Positions 8,374 to 18,623 of a stretch of 64,000 nucleotides of DNA are shown one piece after another. Origin of the DNA: Bacteroidales bacterium (lineage in GTDB: Bacteria > Bacteroidota > Bacteroidia > Bacteroidales > UBA10428). The stretch covers positions 21,748 to 85,747 of the forward strand of contig JAFGIP010000024.1 in NCBI GenBank assembly GCA_016929525.1, in the 5' to 3' direction. Below the pieces are notes generated by a model that was not told where the DNA came from, did no database searches, and worked only from the letters and a program-made list of their open reading frames with translations. Within the stretch, counting starts at the first letter, position 1, and every line of letters begins with the position of its first letter. The position numbers and the translations under genes are program-made.

Positions 8374-10086
8374 ATGTTAAAAACTGTTACTCTTTTGTTT
8401 CTTACGTTGTTTTCTTTATCTGTTTTTGCGCAGGAGCAGCTTAAGCATGAAAAGAAAACATACACATCTCCGGATGGAAGGTTTTATGTTCAAAAAAGTC
8501 TTCCGGTTTACATCTGGATGTCGACTTCAGAATCTGAAGGCTCTGTAAAATACAGGCTTAAAAGTGAAGTAACCACAAAGTATTCAAACCCGATGTATTT
8601 TGATACAGAGGGTTATAATACAGTACGTTCTCCGTCAGCTGTTGATACATCAACGCACAAAACAATATACCCTTTAAGGGATATAATATTCGAAGTATAT
8701 GCAGACAGCAGATCACCTGTAACCAGTATCGATTTTGGAGAAGTTATGCTTTATAAATCTGAGGGGAAAATTAACCTGGGAACAGGAACCCGGATTACAC
8801 TTAAGGCCAAAGATCAGCTTTCCGGTGTGGAAAATATTTATTATTCAATAGATGGAGCGCCATATAAGCCATATTCAGAACCAATCAATATCGCACAGGA
8901 AAAGGAGTATATCCTGAAGTATTATGCTGTGGATAATGTTGGTAATGTTGAAGAAGTTCACGAACTAACTCTTGTTTATGATAAAACAGCACCATCGTCC
9001 AAGCTGGAAATTGAAGGAGATAAATATGAGAACATACTCTCAGCTAGGTCAAAGATTATTTTAACCACGGAAGATCAGGGAGCCGGATCAAGCAAAATAG
9101 TTTACAGTTTGGATGAGGGAGGCGAAAAAGTATATACCAGTCCCATTCTTGCAGCTTATATATCACAGGACGACCATATTTTATATTATCATGCTGAAGA
9201 TAAAGTTGGGAATAAAGAGGTAAAAAGATCTTATAATTTTTATGTGGATAAAACTCCGCCAACCATAATTGAAGAAATTATGGGGAAGAGTTTTTTTTCA
9301 GGAGGAAAAGAATTTTCCTCAGGGAAAACGAGACTTAAGTTAACATCGTTTGACAATAAGGCAGGAGTTAGGGAGGTTCGATATTCAGTGAATAATGGAG
9401 AGTATGAATTCTATGATAATCCGGTATTTCTGACACAAACATCAGGTAACCTGGTTATTAAATCATATGCTGTCGATAATGTAAATAACAGGTCGAATAG
9501 CCAGACAGCCAATGAAAAGACATCAATTCCATATATCGATCTTACAGGACCCGAATTGTCACATATATATAATGGGCCAAAATTTATTACCAGAGATACT
9601 ACATTTATTAGCGCTAAAACGAAAATAATATTAAGAGGGGCTGACTCTGAAGCTGGAATGAATCGAATAGAATATTCTGTTGATGGCAGCGGTCCAAGGG
9701 AATATACAGATCCTGTTATTATCAGTGACGAAGGTTATAAAGTAATTGATATGACAGGGTTTGATAATGTTGATAATACTAGTGCAAATTCTTTTGGTGT
9801 CAAGGTTGATGCTTCAGGACCAGAATTATCTTATTCATACGGTACTTCATCACTGGGGAAAAAAGAAGGTAAACAGGTTTATCCGGCACATACCGTATTA
9901 TTTATCTCGGCCACTGATAATGTTGTGGGTTTTGAAAAGATGACATATAGCCTCAACGGAGGCATTTCAAAACCATATAACGGAATGATAGGTAATCTGC
10001 CAAAAGGGAATAACGAAATTAAAATTATTGCCCTGGATCAGCTTGGAAACAGTTCTGAGTTGGTTGTTAATTTCATTATTGAATAA
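8374..10086 (+). CDS. Secreted OmpL47-type repeat protein
   Basis: The 570-aa product has a signal peptide (about residues 1-19, ending in SVFAQ) and is largely made of five copies of an OmpL47-like beta-sandwich repeat. Each copy pairs a YS(V/L/I)D/NGG-type strand with a closing (Y/F)AxDxxGN-type strand; examples are NIYYSIDG with YYAVDNVGN, KIVYSLDEG with YHAEDKVGN, and KMTYSLNGG with IALDQLGN. Such repeats occur in surface adhesins and carbohydrate-binding proteins. No catalytic domain and no T9SS sorting domain is visible, so it is probably periplasmic or held at the outer membrane by other means. It starts 32 bp after siaC and ends 1 bp before the cupin gene, so an operon is likely. Confidence 0.82.
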   Translation: MLKTVTLLFLTLFSLSVFAQEQLKHEKKTYTSPDGRFYVQKSLPVYIWMSTSESEGSVKYRLKSEVTTKYSNPMYFDTEGYNTVRSPSAVDTSTHKTIYPLRDIIFEVYADSRSPVTSIDFGEVMLYKSEGKINLGTGTRITLKAKDQLSGVENIYYSIDGAPYKPYSEPINIAQEKEYILKYYAVDNVGNVEEVHELTLVYDKTAPSSKLEIEGDKYENILSARSKIILTTEDQGAGSSKIVYSLDEGGEKVYTSPILAAYISQDDHILYYHAEDKVGNKEVKRSYNFYVDKTPPTIIEEIMGKSFFSGGKEFSSGKTRLKLTSFDNKAGVREVRYSVNNGEYEFYDNPVFLTQTSGNLVIKSYAVDNVNNRSNSQTANEKTSIPYIDLTGPELSHIYNGPKFITRDTTFISAKTKIILRGADSEAGMNRIEYSVDGSGPREYTDPVIISDEGYKVIDMTGFDNVDNTSANSFGVKVDASGPELSYSYGTSSLGKKEGKQVYPAHTVLFISATDNVVGFEKMTYSLNGGISKPYNGMIGNLPKGNNEIKIIALDQLGNSSELVVNFIIE

Positions 10087-10087
10087 A

Positions 10088-10447
10088 ATGCCTCAAATAA
10101 TTCTTTCACCTGCCGAAATTAAAGCTGCAGGTAATAAGCCCAAAACAATATTGGAATACATCGGAAGAGTTAATTCTGACTCTTCAGAAATAAGCGTGGC
10201 TCAAATGAAAAGCCCTACCGGGTGGATTGAATCCGGACAAAAGCCTGAGTTTAATGAATATACGTTAGTGTTAAAAGGTATTCTGAAAGTTGAAACAGAA
10301 AATGAAACATTTGAAGTAAAGGCAGGTCAGGCAATTATTATTGAAAAAAACTGCTGGGTACGTTATTTCACACCATTTCAGGATACCGAATATATAGCAG
10401 TTTGTTTACCCGCATTTTCTCCTCAATCCGTACATAGAGATAAATAA
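10088..10447 (+). CDS. Cupin domain protein
   Basis: This is a small single-domain cupin of 119 aa. The core is EYTLVLKGILKVETENETFEVKAGQAIII, which gives the paired cupin strands; the usual first metal-binding HxH is weak here (FNEYT), so a metal is uncertain. The ATG at 10088 is chosen because the frame upstream overlaps the end of the OmpL47 gene and carries no domain. It is followed at once by a terminator. The ligand is unknown. Confidence 0.8.
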   Translation: MPQIILSPAEIKAAGNKPKTILEYIGRVNSDSSEISVAQMKSPTGWIESGQKPEFNEYTLVLKGILKVETENETFEVKAGQAIIIEKNCWVRYFTPFQDTEYIAVCLPAFSPQSVHRDK

Positions 10448-10476
10448 AAACCCCTGTGCTTACACACAAGGGTTTT
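10447..10476. terminator. Bidirectional terminator between the cupin gene and groL
   Basis: The stem is 10447-10458 (AAAACCCCTGTG) with 10465-10476 (CACAAGGGTTTT), 11 of 12 pairs, loop of six bases. Flanking A and T runs make it usable in both directions, which suits the convergent genes. Confidence 0.8.
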
Positions 10477-10500
10477 GATAATATAGCGTGTAAATGATTA

Positions 10501-12147
<1,647 letters not shown>

Positions 12148-12170
12148 TTACAAAATTTTACTGATGATTT

Positions 12171-12449
12171 TTAGATGATAGCAAGGATATCAGACTGTCT
12201 CATTATCAGGTAGTCTTTATTGTCGACAGAAATTTCTGTACCTGCATATTTTCCATATAGAACAGTATCTCCAACTTTGATCTGCATTTCAATATCTTTG
12301 GTACCGTTCCCGATAGCAATAACAGTTCCTTTTTGTGGTTTTTCTTTGGCTGAATCGGGGATAATTATTCCACTGGCGGTTTTTTCTTCTGCGGCCTGTG
12401 GTTCAACAAGAACCCTGTCTTCAAGAGGTTTGATGCTTACTTTTGACAT
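12171..12449 (-). CDS. groS: Co-chaperonin GroES
   Basis: The 92-aa GroES subunit forms the heptameric lid of GroEL. It has the start [12 protein letters not shown], the mobile-loop region [20 protein letters not shown], and [15 protein letters not shown]. It is the first gene of groS-groL and has a promoter-like -7 box about 73 bp upstream of the start. Confidence 0.99.
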   Translation of the reverse strand: MSKVSIKPLEDRVLVEPQAAEEKTASGIIIPDSAKEKPQKGTVIAIGNGTKDIEMQIKVGDTVLYGKYAGTEISVDNKDYLIMRQSDILAII

Positions 12450-12521
12450 TTTATTTTTGTTTATTTAGTTAAACACTTGTATTCAAAAATTCGAATTGCC
12501 CTGATCATATTTTGTGCCATT

Positions 12522-12529
12522 CAAACTTA
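12522..12529 (-). promoter_or_regulatory. Bacteroidota -7 box upstream of groS
   Basis: On the minus strand the bases read TAAGTTTG, an exact match to TAnnTTTG. It would give a leader of some 60-70 nt before groS. No good -33 TTG was found at the usual distance, and no CIRCE-type inverted repeat was seen. Confidence 0.45.
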
Positions 12530-12671
12530 TTCCTGATTTTGACACATTCATAAGACATTCTTACACGGAATAATATGTTGATCCAATATACTGTTTGGGG
12601 CCGGTTTATTATAAAATTCACAAAATCAATATCTTAACGCTGCATTATTATTTAAGAATAGGTATAAAAAA

Positions 12672-12699
12672 AGTGTCAGCCTTATGACAGACTGACACT
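12672..12699 (-). terminator. Rho-independent terminator after secG
   Basis: A perfect 8-bp stem, AGTGTCAG at 12672-12679 with CTGACACT at 12692-12699, is followed on the minus strand by a run of T. It ends the operon sigma-54 activator - lptE - TPR protein - secG, separating it from groS. Confidence 0.82.
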
Positions 12700-12721
12700 A
12701 CCTATATTAAATTATAAAGTA

Positions 12722-13042
12722 TTATTCTTCATTATCATCTAAATCAAGTGGCAAACCGAGTGGTTGATCTGTGGTTGTGACATTGTTTTGTTCTATTCTT
12801 GTTTTTACTTCTACATCAGGTTTTTTAATTGCCCAGCTGGCAAGTATGCTTAATGTCAGTAAAATTGAAGCTAAGGTCCAGGTAGCCTTTTCCAGGAAAT
12901 CAGCAGTACGTCTTACACCCATCACCTGGTTTGAACCCGTAAAGTTTGCCGAAAGTCCTCCTCCTTTTGAATTTTGTACAAGCACTACTAAAACTAACAA
13001 CAGGCATACAATAAGTATTAATACCGATATTAAAGTAAACAT
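12722..13042 (-). CDS. secG: Preprotein translocase subunit SecG
   Basis: SecG is the small non-essential subunit of the SecYEG channel. The 106-aa protein has the expected two membrane helices (LISVLILIVCLLLVLVVLV and ATWTLASILLTLSILASW) and the conserved loop VQNSKGGGLSANFTGSNQVMGVRRTADFLEK. The acidic tail after residue 80 is typical of Bacteroidota. It starts 12 bp after the TPR gene and is the last gene of its operon. Confidence 0.95.
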   Translation of the reverse strand: MFTLISVLILIVCLLLVLVVLVQNSKGGGLSANFTGSNQVMGVRRTADFLEKATWTLASILLTLSILASWAIKKPDVEVKTRIEQNNVTTTDQPLGLPLDLDDNEE

Positions 13043-13054
13043 GATTTTAAATAT

Positions 13055-14233
13055 TTATGTTTTTCTAATAAGTTTCTTTATTTCTGAAATTTGAGTCGCA
13101 AAGTAAGTACTTTTTTCGGGATATTTCAAGCTTAATTTTTCGTAGGCAAAGATGGCCTTTGCATATTTGCCTTGTTTAACATAAATACCTGCGAGGGTAT
13201 CGGTAATGAAACTCTCATGTTCCTTGACACTATCATTAGATATATCTTCATTGGGAATAGAGTCATCACGTGGGACCATCTTCGGATTTGCTTCAATGAA
13301 ACGATCGATCAGGTCAATCTGAGAATTTTTCCTGTTTTCTGATAATTCCGGTATTTCAATCGCTTCTTTATCAACTGAATCAAGATCATAAGCAAGTTCA
13401 ATTTCAAGCTCATTATTTATAGCTGAAAATTTTTCACCTGATCTTTCTTCAATAAGCGTTTTCTCAATTAGATTTTCTTCTTTCTCTACTGTTTCAAGCC
13501 ATTCCAGGAAAGGTTTGGAATCTGCCTCTTCAGTTTGTTCTTTAGGTTGTGTTTCATTTTGCTCTTCAGCATCAGTACTAACTTGTGATGCAACTGTTCT
13601 TTCACTATCAGCAGATTCCCTCGTACCGTGATCAGTATCAAATATAATTGATTCATCCAGTGTAATATCTGGTATTTCCTTAACAGCAGTATCTTCAGCT
13701 ATTGTTGTTTTTAATGTTTCATCTGATAACTCAAAGAATTCGTCATTAATCTTAATGAGTCTTGGATGCAACCCAAACGATAAATCATCAAGCTCGATTC
13801 CGTCACCATATTCCTTTCTTATGTCAATAGCTAATCCGGGAATAAGTTCAAATTCCTGAGATATCTCTTCATCATAAGAGCTTAACTGATTAATTACAGT
13901 GTCAGAAATATTTTCCCGTAATGTATCCTTTACTTCTTTTCCTCCTTTTATTGCAATATCATTCTGAAAATTGTTTTCTTTAATTTCAGATTCACTATCC
14001 GGATATTTATATAGAAGGTAATAAAGCACTTTCCTGTCGGTAACATAAGCAGCGGTAAGATTCAGATCATTTTTATCTACACTTTGCTTAATATTAAACA
14101 TATTCTTTACATACAGCAACCTGGCAGTTTGAAAGTACGGATATGCATCAATTAATTCTTTCAGATTACCAAGGCTTTCTTTATTAAGCTTTTCAGGTGA
14201 ATGAATATATTTTATAAATTTCTCGCGTAGCAT
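13055..14233 (-). CDS. TPR-containing protein of the lptE-secG operon
   Basis: This 392-aa protein of unknown function is often found between lptE and secG in Bacteroidota. The N-terminus (IHSPEKLNKESLGNLKELI, then YPYFQTARLLYVKNM) resembles helical-repeat sequence, the middle is long, acidic and low in complexity, and the C-terminus has one TPR-like pair (GIYVKQGKYAKAIFAYEKL). There is no signal peptide or membrane helix, so it should be cytoplasmic. The 12-14-bp gaps to both neighbours indicate co-transcription. A link to envelope assembly is inferred only from the operon. Confidence 0.8.
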   Translation of the reverse strand: MLREKFIKYIHSPEKLNKESLGNLKELIDAYPYFQTARLLYVKNMFNIKQSVDKNDLNLTAAYVTDRKVLYYLLYKYPDSESEIKENNFQNDIAIKGGKEVKDTLRENISDTVINQLSSYDEEISQEFELIPGLAIDIRKEYGDGIELDDLSFGLHPRLIKINDEFFELSDETLKTTIAEDTAVKEIPDITLDESIIFDTDHGTRESADSERTVASQVSTDAEEQNETQPKEQTEEADSKPFLEWLETVEKEENLIEKTLIEERSGEKFSAINNELEIELAYDLDSVDKEAIEIPELSENRKNSQIDLIDRFIEANPKMVPRDDSIPNEDISNDSVKEHESFITDTLAGIYVKQGKYAKAIFAYEKLSLKYPEKSTYFATQISEIKKLIRKT

Positions 14234-14247
14234 TTATAGATCTGAGA

Positions 14248-14757
14248 TTACCAGTTTACGAAAGTTTTATTAAATATCTGTTCTATAATTTCTTCAATTA
14301 TTTCTTCTGTTAATCCTGCTTCCACAGATGAAAAATCCTCGGTACTATCGAATTCCCGGTATCTGGAGAATTCAGTATCGTAATTTTCATCCGGATTTAC
14401 TGAATTAGTATACTTTACTCTTACTGAAATAGTAAAGCGTGTTTTTGCTGCAACATCTCCTGAAGTAATGGCTGCAGGTGATATTTGATAATCTTTAATC
14501 TCTCCTGAGAAATCAACATCACCGATTGTGTTTACAATCCTGAGTTTGGTATTACTTTCAATGTATTCCTTCAAAGCATCGGTAAAATTTTGACTAAGAG
14601 TTGGCTCAATGCGGGTAGCCCTGTTATTGAAATATTGAACAGATACAGTTGTAATTTCCGGTGGAATATCTGCGCCTTTAAAACTGTAATTAATTGTAAA
14701 ACAGCTTCCTGCTAACGTTGCGCCAATAGTCAGTAATAAAAGTTCTTTTATTCTCAT
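14248..14757 (-). CDS. lptE: LptE family LPS-assembly lipoprotein
   Basis: LptE plugs the LptD barrel that delivers LPS to the outer leaflet of the outer membrane. The 169-aa protein has a lipoprotein signal with Cys19 (TLAGSC), then the Bacteroidota LptE pattern: YSFKGADIPPEITTVSVQYFNN, a LSQNFTDALKEYI helix, and GEIKDYQISPAA. Its position after a sigma-54 activator and before a TPR gene and secG agrees with other members of the phylum. It lies 3 bp from the upstream gene. Confidence 0.92.
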   Translation of the reverse strand: MRIKELLLLTIGATLAGSCFTINYSFKGADIPPEITTVSVQYFNNRATRIEPTLSQNFTDALKEYIESNTKLRIVNTIGDVDFSGEIKDYQISPAAITSGDVAAKTRFTISVRVKYTNSVNPDENYDTEFSRYREFDSTEDFSSVEAGLTEEIIEEIIEQIFNKTFVNW

Positions 14758-14760
14758 TAA

Positions 14761-16005
14761 TTAATCTTCGTTTAAACTATATTCTTTGATTTTTCGATAT
14801 AGTGTGCGCTCTGAAATACCGAGTTCCTGTGCTGCATACTTTCTTTTACCATTATGTTTTGCCAAAGCTTTCATTATTAGCTCTTTTTCTTTTTCTTCAA
14901 GTGATAACGACTCTTCAATAATCTCTTCGGTATCCTGAATTCGATCGTTTTCTTCGTCGTGCAACCTGTCGAAAGCAGCTTTTTGGAAACTGTCTTTTTC
15001 AATCAGAGCAGAATCATCATGGTAAAGTTTCTTCAGTATTCTGGCATTGTTTTCTTCAATTTCTTCATCTACAGGGCCTTTTTGTATAATTTCATGTACA
15101 AGTTTCTTCAGATCATTGACGTCGTTCTTCATATCGAAAAGAATTTTATACAGCAGTTCGCGTTCCGTGTTAAAAGTCTTCTGATCAATTGGCCCATCAT
15201 ATAATGCCGGAAGTTTATCTTCATAGTAATCGGGAAGATAATTCCGTAAAGTTTGTCCGTCTATTTGTCTGTTTGTTTCAATGACTGATATTTGCTCTGT
15301 TATATTTTTTAACTGACGAATATTTCCCGGCCAACGGTAATTGGCAAGTATCTTAATTGCATCCTCATTTAAAGATATTGGAGGCATTCGGTTTCTGTCA
15401 GCAAAATCAACAGCAAACTTCCTGAAAAGCAAATGAATATCTTCTTTTCTTTCTCGAAGAGGTGGAATATAAACAGGGACAGTGTTAAGACGATAAAAAA
15501 GATCTTCACGAAATTTATTTTCACTTATTGCTTTGTGAATATCAACATTAGTTGCTGCAATTACTCTGACATTGGTTTTAATGGTCTTTGAAGAACCTAC
15601 ACGGAGAAATTCTCCGGTTTCCAACACCCTAAGTAATCGAACTTGTGTTGATAGAGGAAGTTCGGCTACTTCATCGAGAAAAATTGTACCTCCGTTAGCT
15701 TCTTCGAAATAACCTTTACGACTTTCATAAGCTCCTGTAAATGATCCTTTTTCATGTCCGAACAATTCAGAATCGATGGTACCCTCAGGAATAGCACCGC
15801 AATTTACAGCGATGTAGGTGCCGTGTTTACGTGCACTGAAACTATGAATTATTTGCGGGAATACTTCTTTACCCACTCCGCTTTCTCCTGTAATAAGCAC
15901 AGAAAGATCAGTTGGCGCAACTTGTACGGCTATATCGATTGATCGATTCAACCCGATGGAGTCACCAATAATTCCAAACCGCTGCTTTATTCTTTGTAAA
16001 TCCAT
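14761..16005 (-). CDS. Sigma-54 interaction domain activator without a receiver
   Basis: The 414-aa protein is an AAA+ bacterial enhancer-binding protein. It has Walker A GESGVGKE, the sigma-54-contacting loop GSFTGA, Walker B GGTIFLDEVAEL, the arginine-finger region FREDLFYRLN, and a C-terminal Fis-type helix-turn-helix (KYAAQELGISERTLYRKI). The AAA+ domain begins almost at residue 1: there is no receiver, GAF or PAS domain, so control must come through another protein, abundance or the 120-residue acidic linker. It heads the operon with lptE and secG. Its targets are unknown. Confidence 0.94.
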   Translation of the reverse strand: MDLQRIKQRFGIIGDSIGLNRSIDIAVQVAPTDLSVLITGESGVGKEVFPQIIHSFSARKHGTYIAVNCGAIPEGTIDSELFGHEKGSFTGAYESRKGYFEEANGGTIFLDEVAELPLSTQVRLLRVLETGEFLRVGSSKTIKTNVRVIAATNVDIHKAISENKFREDLFYRLNTVPVYIPPLRERKEDIHLLFRKFAVDFADRNRMPPISLNEDAIKILANYRWPGNIRQLKNITEQISVIETNRQIDGQTLRNYLPDYYEDKLPALYDGPIDQKTFNTERELLYKILFDMKNDVNDLKKLVHEIIQKGPVDEEIEENNARILKKLYHDDSALIEKDSFQKAAFDRLHDEENDRIQDTEEIIEESLSLEEKEKELIMKALAKHNGKRKYAAQELGISERTLYRKIKEYSLNED

Positions 16006-16091
16006 TTTTAATTAAGAAAAATTGTCAGTATAAAAGCTCTAATTTTCCATTTGGCTTAAACCATAAAGAAAATCTGAAACAGATCAGCTGA

Positions 16092-16099
16092 CAAAATTA
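16092..16099 (-). promoter_or_regulatory. Possible -7 box upstream of the sigma-54 activator
   Basis: The minus strand reads TAATTTTG, matching TAnnTTTG, about 90 bp before the start codon. No -33 TTG stands at the usual distance, so the call is weak. Confidence 0.3.
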
Positions 16100-16153
16100 C
16101 AATATTAAAAGATTTTTGCATATTTACCGTTTGCAAAAAGAATAGTTATCTAC

Positions 16154-16915
16154 ATGGATCAATTTATTGCAATTATACCTGCTCGTTATGCCTCAACCCG
16201 CTTTCCGGGAAAACCTCTTGCCAGCCTGGCCGGTAAACCGATGATTCAATGGGTTTATGAAAGAACTGCTGAAGTAATTACCGAAACGGTTGTTGCTACC
16301 GACGATAAACGTATCGAAAATGCCGTTAATGCTTTTGGCGGAAATGTGATTATGACTGGTGAACATCATAAAAGCGGTACGGATCGTTGCGCAGAAGCTT
16401 TATTGAAATACCAGGAATTAACAGGGAAACAATATACTGTTGTAATTAATGTTCAGGGTGACGAACCTTTTATTCAACCATCGCAGATAGAGAAAATCAG
16501 GGAGGAATTTTCCGATCATGAATGTCAGATTGCAACCCTCATTAAGAAAATAGATACACAGGAGGTATTATTCGATCCGAACAGACCAAAGGTTATAACT
16601 GACAATTCAGGATATGCTATCTATTTCAGTCGCTCTGTGATACCTTATGTAAGAGGGAAAAATCAAAAAGTCTGGTTAACCTCAAATACATTCTATCAAC
16701 ATATTGGTATGTATGCATACCGGTCTGAAATATTACTGAAAATAACAAAACTTAAACCTTCAGCTCTGGAAATGGCTGAATCGCTTGAACAGTTGCGCTG
16801 GCTCGAAAACGGATTTTATATTAAAACAGCTTTAACCGAGTATGAAAGTATGGGTATTGATACCCCGGAAGACTTAAATAATCTGATTAATTCCGGTGTT
16901 TTCAATAAAAACTAA
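16154..16915 (+). CDS. kdsB: CMP-Kdo synthetase
   Basis: KdsB activates 3-deoxy-D-manno-octulosonate with CTP, giving the CMP-Kdo used by WaaA in lipid A-core assembly. The 253-aa protein has the nucleotide-binding start IIPARYASTRFPGKPL, the loop VVATDDKRI, the metal-binding VVINVQGDEPFI, and the C-terminal YESMGIDTPEDL. Its length is normal. waaA lies 1.7 kb downstream on the same strand. Confidence 0.97.
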   Translation: MDQFIAIIPARYASTRFPGKPLASLAGKPMIQWVYERTAEVITETVVATDDKRIENAVNAFGGNVIMTGEHHKSGTDRCAEALLKYQELTGKQYTVVINVQGDEPFIQPSQIEKIREEFSDHECQIATLIKKIDTQEVLFDPNRPKVITDNSGYAIYFSRSVIPYVRGKNQKVWLTSNTFYQHIGMYAYRSEILLKITKLKPSALEMAESLEQLRWLENGFYIKTALTEYESMGIDTPEDLNNLINSGVFNKN

Positions 16916-17020
16916 GATTCAATATTAGCTGATTTTTCCCAGACCACTCTGTTTCGCTGTATTATTTACATTGGTAAGAACCTATATCAATAATAGTTAT
17001 GTGGGAGAAAATATAAAACA

Positions 17021-17054
17021 GACCCTGTCAGGGTATTTCCACCCTGACAGGGTC
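17021..17054. repeat. REP-like palindrome, copy 1
   Basis: A perfect 13-bp stem, GACCCTGTCAGGG at 17021-17033 and its complement at 17042-17054, with an 8-base loop. It lies between convergent kdsB and the Fe-type SOD gene and may end transcription both ways. A second copy with the same core ACCCTGTCAGGGTATT is at 31563-31592. Confidence 0.8.
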
Positions 17055-17060
17055 ATGCTA

Positions 17061-17636
17061 TTAATATCTTCTTGAAATAGTCTCCCAGTCTAATATATCC
17101 CAGAAAGATTTTACATAATCAGGCCGTCGATTTTGATAGTTTAGATAATAGGCATGTTCCCAGACATCGCAGGTTAATATTGGGATTAATCCGTTACGCA
17201 AAGGATTTCCTGCATTACTTTCCTGTAATATTTGTAAATCTCCGGAATCATTCTTTACCAGCCAGGTCCAGCCTGAACCAAAAAGTGTAATAGCAGCATT
17301 GCTGAACTGCTCTTTAAATTTGTCGAAAGATTTAAAAGTATTATTTATAACACTGGCTAATTCTCCTTCCGGCTTACCACCTCCTTTTGGCTTAAACGAC
17401 TGGAAGTAAAACGTATGATTCCAAACCTGGGCTCCATTGTTATATATTCCTCCCTCAGCCTCTTTTATGATTTCTTCCAGCGAAGAATTAACAAAAGGGG
17501 ATCCCTTTATAAGTTCGTTAAGTTTATTAACATAAACCTGATGATGTTTTCCATAATGAAACTCCATGGTTCTTCTGTCTATAACAGGCTCTAAAGCATC
17601 TAATGCATAATTTAGTCTTGGTAGTTCAAAGGCCAT
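17061..17636 (-). CDS. sodB: Superoxide dismutase, Fe-type by sequence
   Basis: This enzyme dismutates superoxide to oxygen and peroxide. The 191-aa Fe/Mn-family protein has all four metal ligands: His27, His74 (VWNHTF), Asp157 and His161 (DVWEHAYY). Metal-type markers point to iron: Gln70 in NGAQVWNH supplies the second-sphere Gln from the Fe-SOD position, and SNAGNPL has Ala142 where Mn enzymes have Gln. There is no signal peptide, so it is cytoplasmic. It follows the second SOD gene in tandem, 156 bp away, with a terminator between them, so each probably has its own transcript. Confidence 0.96.
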   Translation of the reverse strand: MAFELPRLNYALDALEPVIDRRTMEFHYGKHHQVYVNKLNELIKGSPFVNSSLEEIIKEAEGGIYNNGAQVWNHTFYFQSFKPKGGGKPEGELASVINNTFKSFDKFKEQFSNAAITLFGSGWTWLVKNDSGDLQILQESNAGNPLRNGLIPILTCDVWEHAYYLNYQNRRPDYVKSFWDILDWETISRRY

Positions 17637-17746
17637 AGTACAAAGTTTAATATAAGATTAGTTAATGTATAAAATTAAATAAACTCTTCTACAGCAGAAA
17701 AATAAAGGAATGGTATTTCGAAAAAATTTTTAGTAAGAAATAAAAA

Positions 17747-17769
17747 ATCCCGACCCTGAAGGACGGGAT
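17747..17769 (-). terminator. Terminator after the Mn-type SOD gene
   Basis: ATCCCG at 17747-17752 pairs with CGGGAT at 17764-17769, and on the minus strand the stem is followed by a T run (TTTTTT). It separates the two SOD genes. Confidence 0.75.
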
Positions 17770-17792
17770 GAGGAATCATCTTAAAATTTAAA

Positions 17793-18392
17793 TTAACCCT
17801 TATGTCGTTTTGCTACTTCATCCCAATTAATTACATTCCAGAATGCTGCGATATAATCGGGACGGCGATTTTGATATTTCAGATAATATGCATGTTCCCA
17901 TACATCAATTCCAAGAATAGGAGTTCCTTTTACCTCACTTATATCCATGAGCGGATTGTCCTGGTTTGGTGTAGATGTAACTTTTAATCCATCTTTAGTT
18001 ATAACAAGCCATGCCCATCCTGAACCAAATCTGTTGGCAGCTGCATTCGAGAATTCCGATTTAAAATTATCGAATGACCCAAAAGCTTTGTTAATAGCAT
18101 CTGCCAAATCTCCCAGTGGTGTACCGCCTCCGTTTGGGCTCATAACTTTCCAAAAAAGACTGTGGTTATAAAAACCACCCCCATTGTTTCGCACTGCTAT
18201 AGAAGCAGAAGAAATATTTGTTAAAATCTCCTCGATTGATTTACCATCAAGAGAGCTTCCTGCTACCGCATCGTTTAATTTGGAAGTATATGCTGCATGA
18301 TGTTTTGTATGGTGTATTTCCATAGTGCGTGCATCTATATGTGGTTCGAGTGCACTATAATCGTATCCTAGTTTTGGTAATTCAAATGCCAT
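17793..18392 (-). CDS. Superoxide dismutase, Mn-type by sequence
   Basis: The second, 199-aa member of the Fe/Mn SOD family has ligands His27, His77 (FYNHSLFW), Asp163 and His167. Here the second-sphere Gln is in the Mn position (Gln144 in PNQDNPL) and Gly73 fills the place of the Fe-type Gln (GGGFYNH). It is clearly not a recent copy of its neighbour, since loops and metal-type residues differ. A cytoplasmic pair of Fe and Mn enzymes could keep activity when iron is short. Some Bacteroidota enzymes use either metal, so the Mn call needs assay. Confidence 0.95.
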   Translation of the reverse strand: MAFELPKLGYDYSALEPHIDARTMEIHHTKHHAAYTSKLNDAVAGSSLDGKSIEEILTNISSASIAVRNNGGGFYNHSLFWKVMSPNGGGTPLGDLADAINKAFGSFDNFKSEFSNAAANRFGSGWAWLVITKDGLKVTSTPNQDNPLMDISEVKGTPILGIDVWEHAYYLKYQNRRPDYIAAFWNVINWDEVAKRHKG

Positions 18393-18623
18393 AATTTCAA
18401 CTTTATTTAGAATAATTTAAATAATCTTTTATCTATGAAACCACTCAAACTGAAAAAAGTTCACAGGTTCATTTAATTGTTCTATTTTCTTACTTTCGCA
18501 ACATTAATATCACAAACTTGAATAAACAAATTTTACAACTGGCAATACCATTTATTGTCAGCTGAATTTTACAGATAATCTGTTATAAAAATGCTATTTT
18601 AAACAGTTTTTTATCGTTGATAT

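Noticed and set aside
10028..10087. Upstream extension of the cupin gene from 10028
   Set aside because: It overlaps the end of the OmpL47 gene in another frame and has no family similarity; the ATG at 10088 gives a normal cupin.
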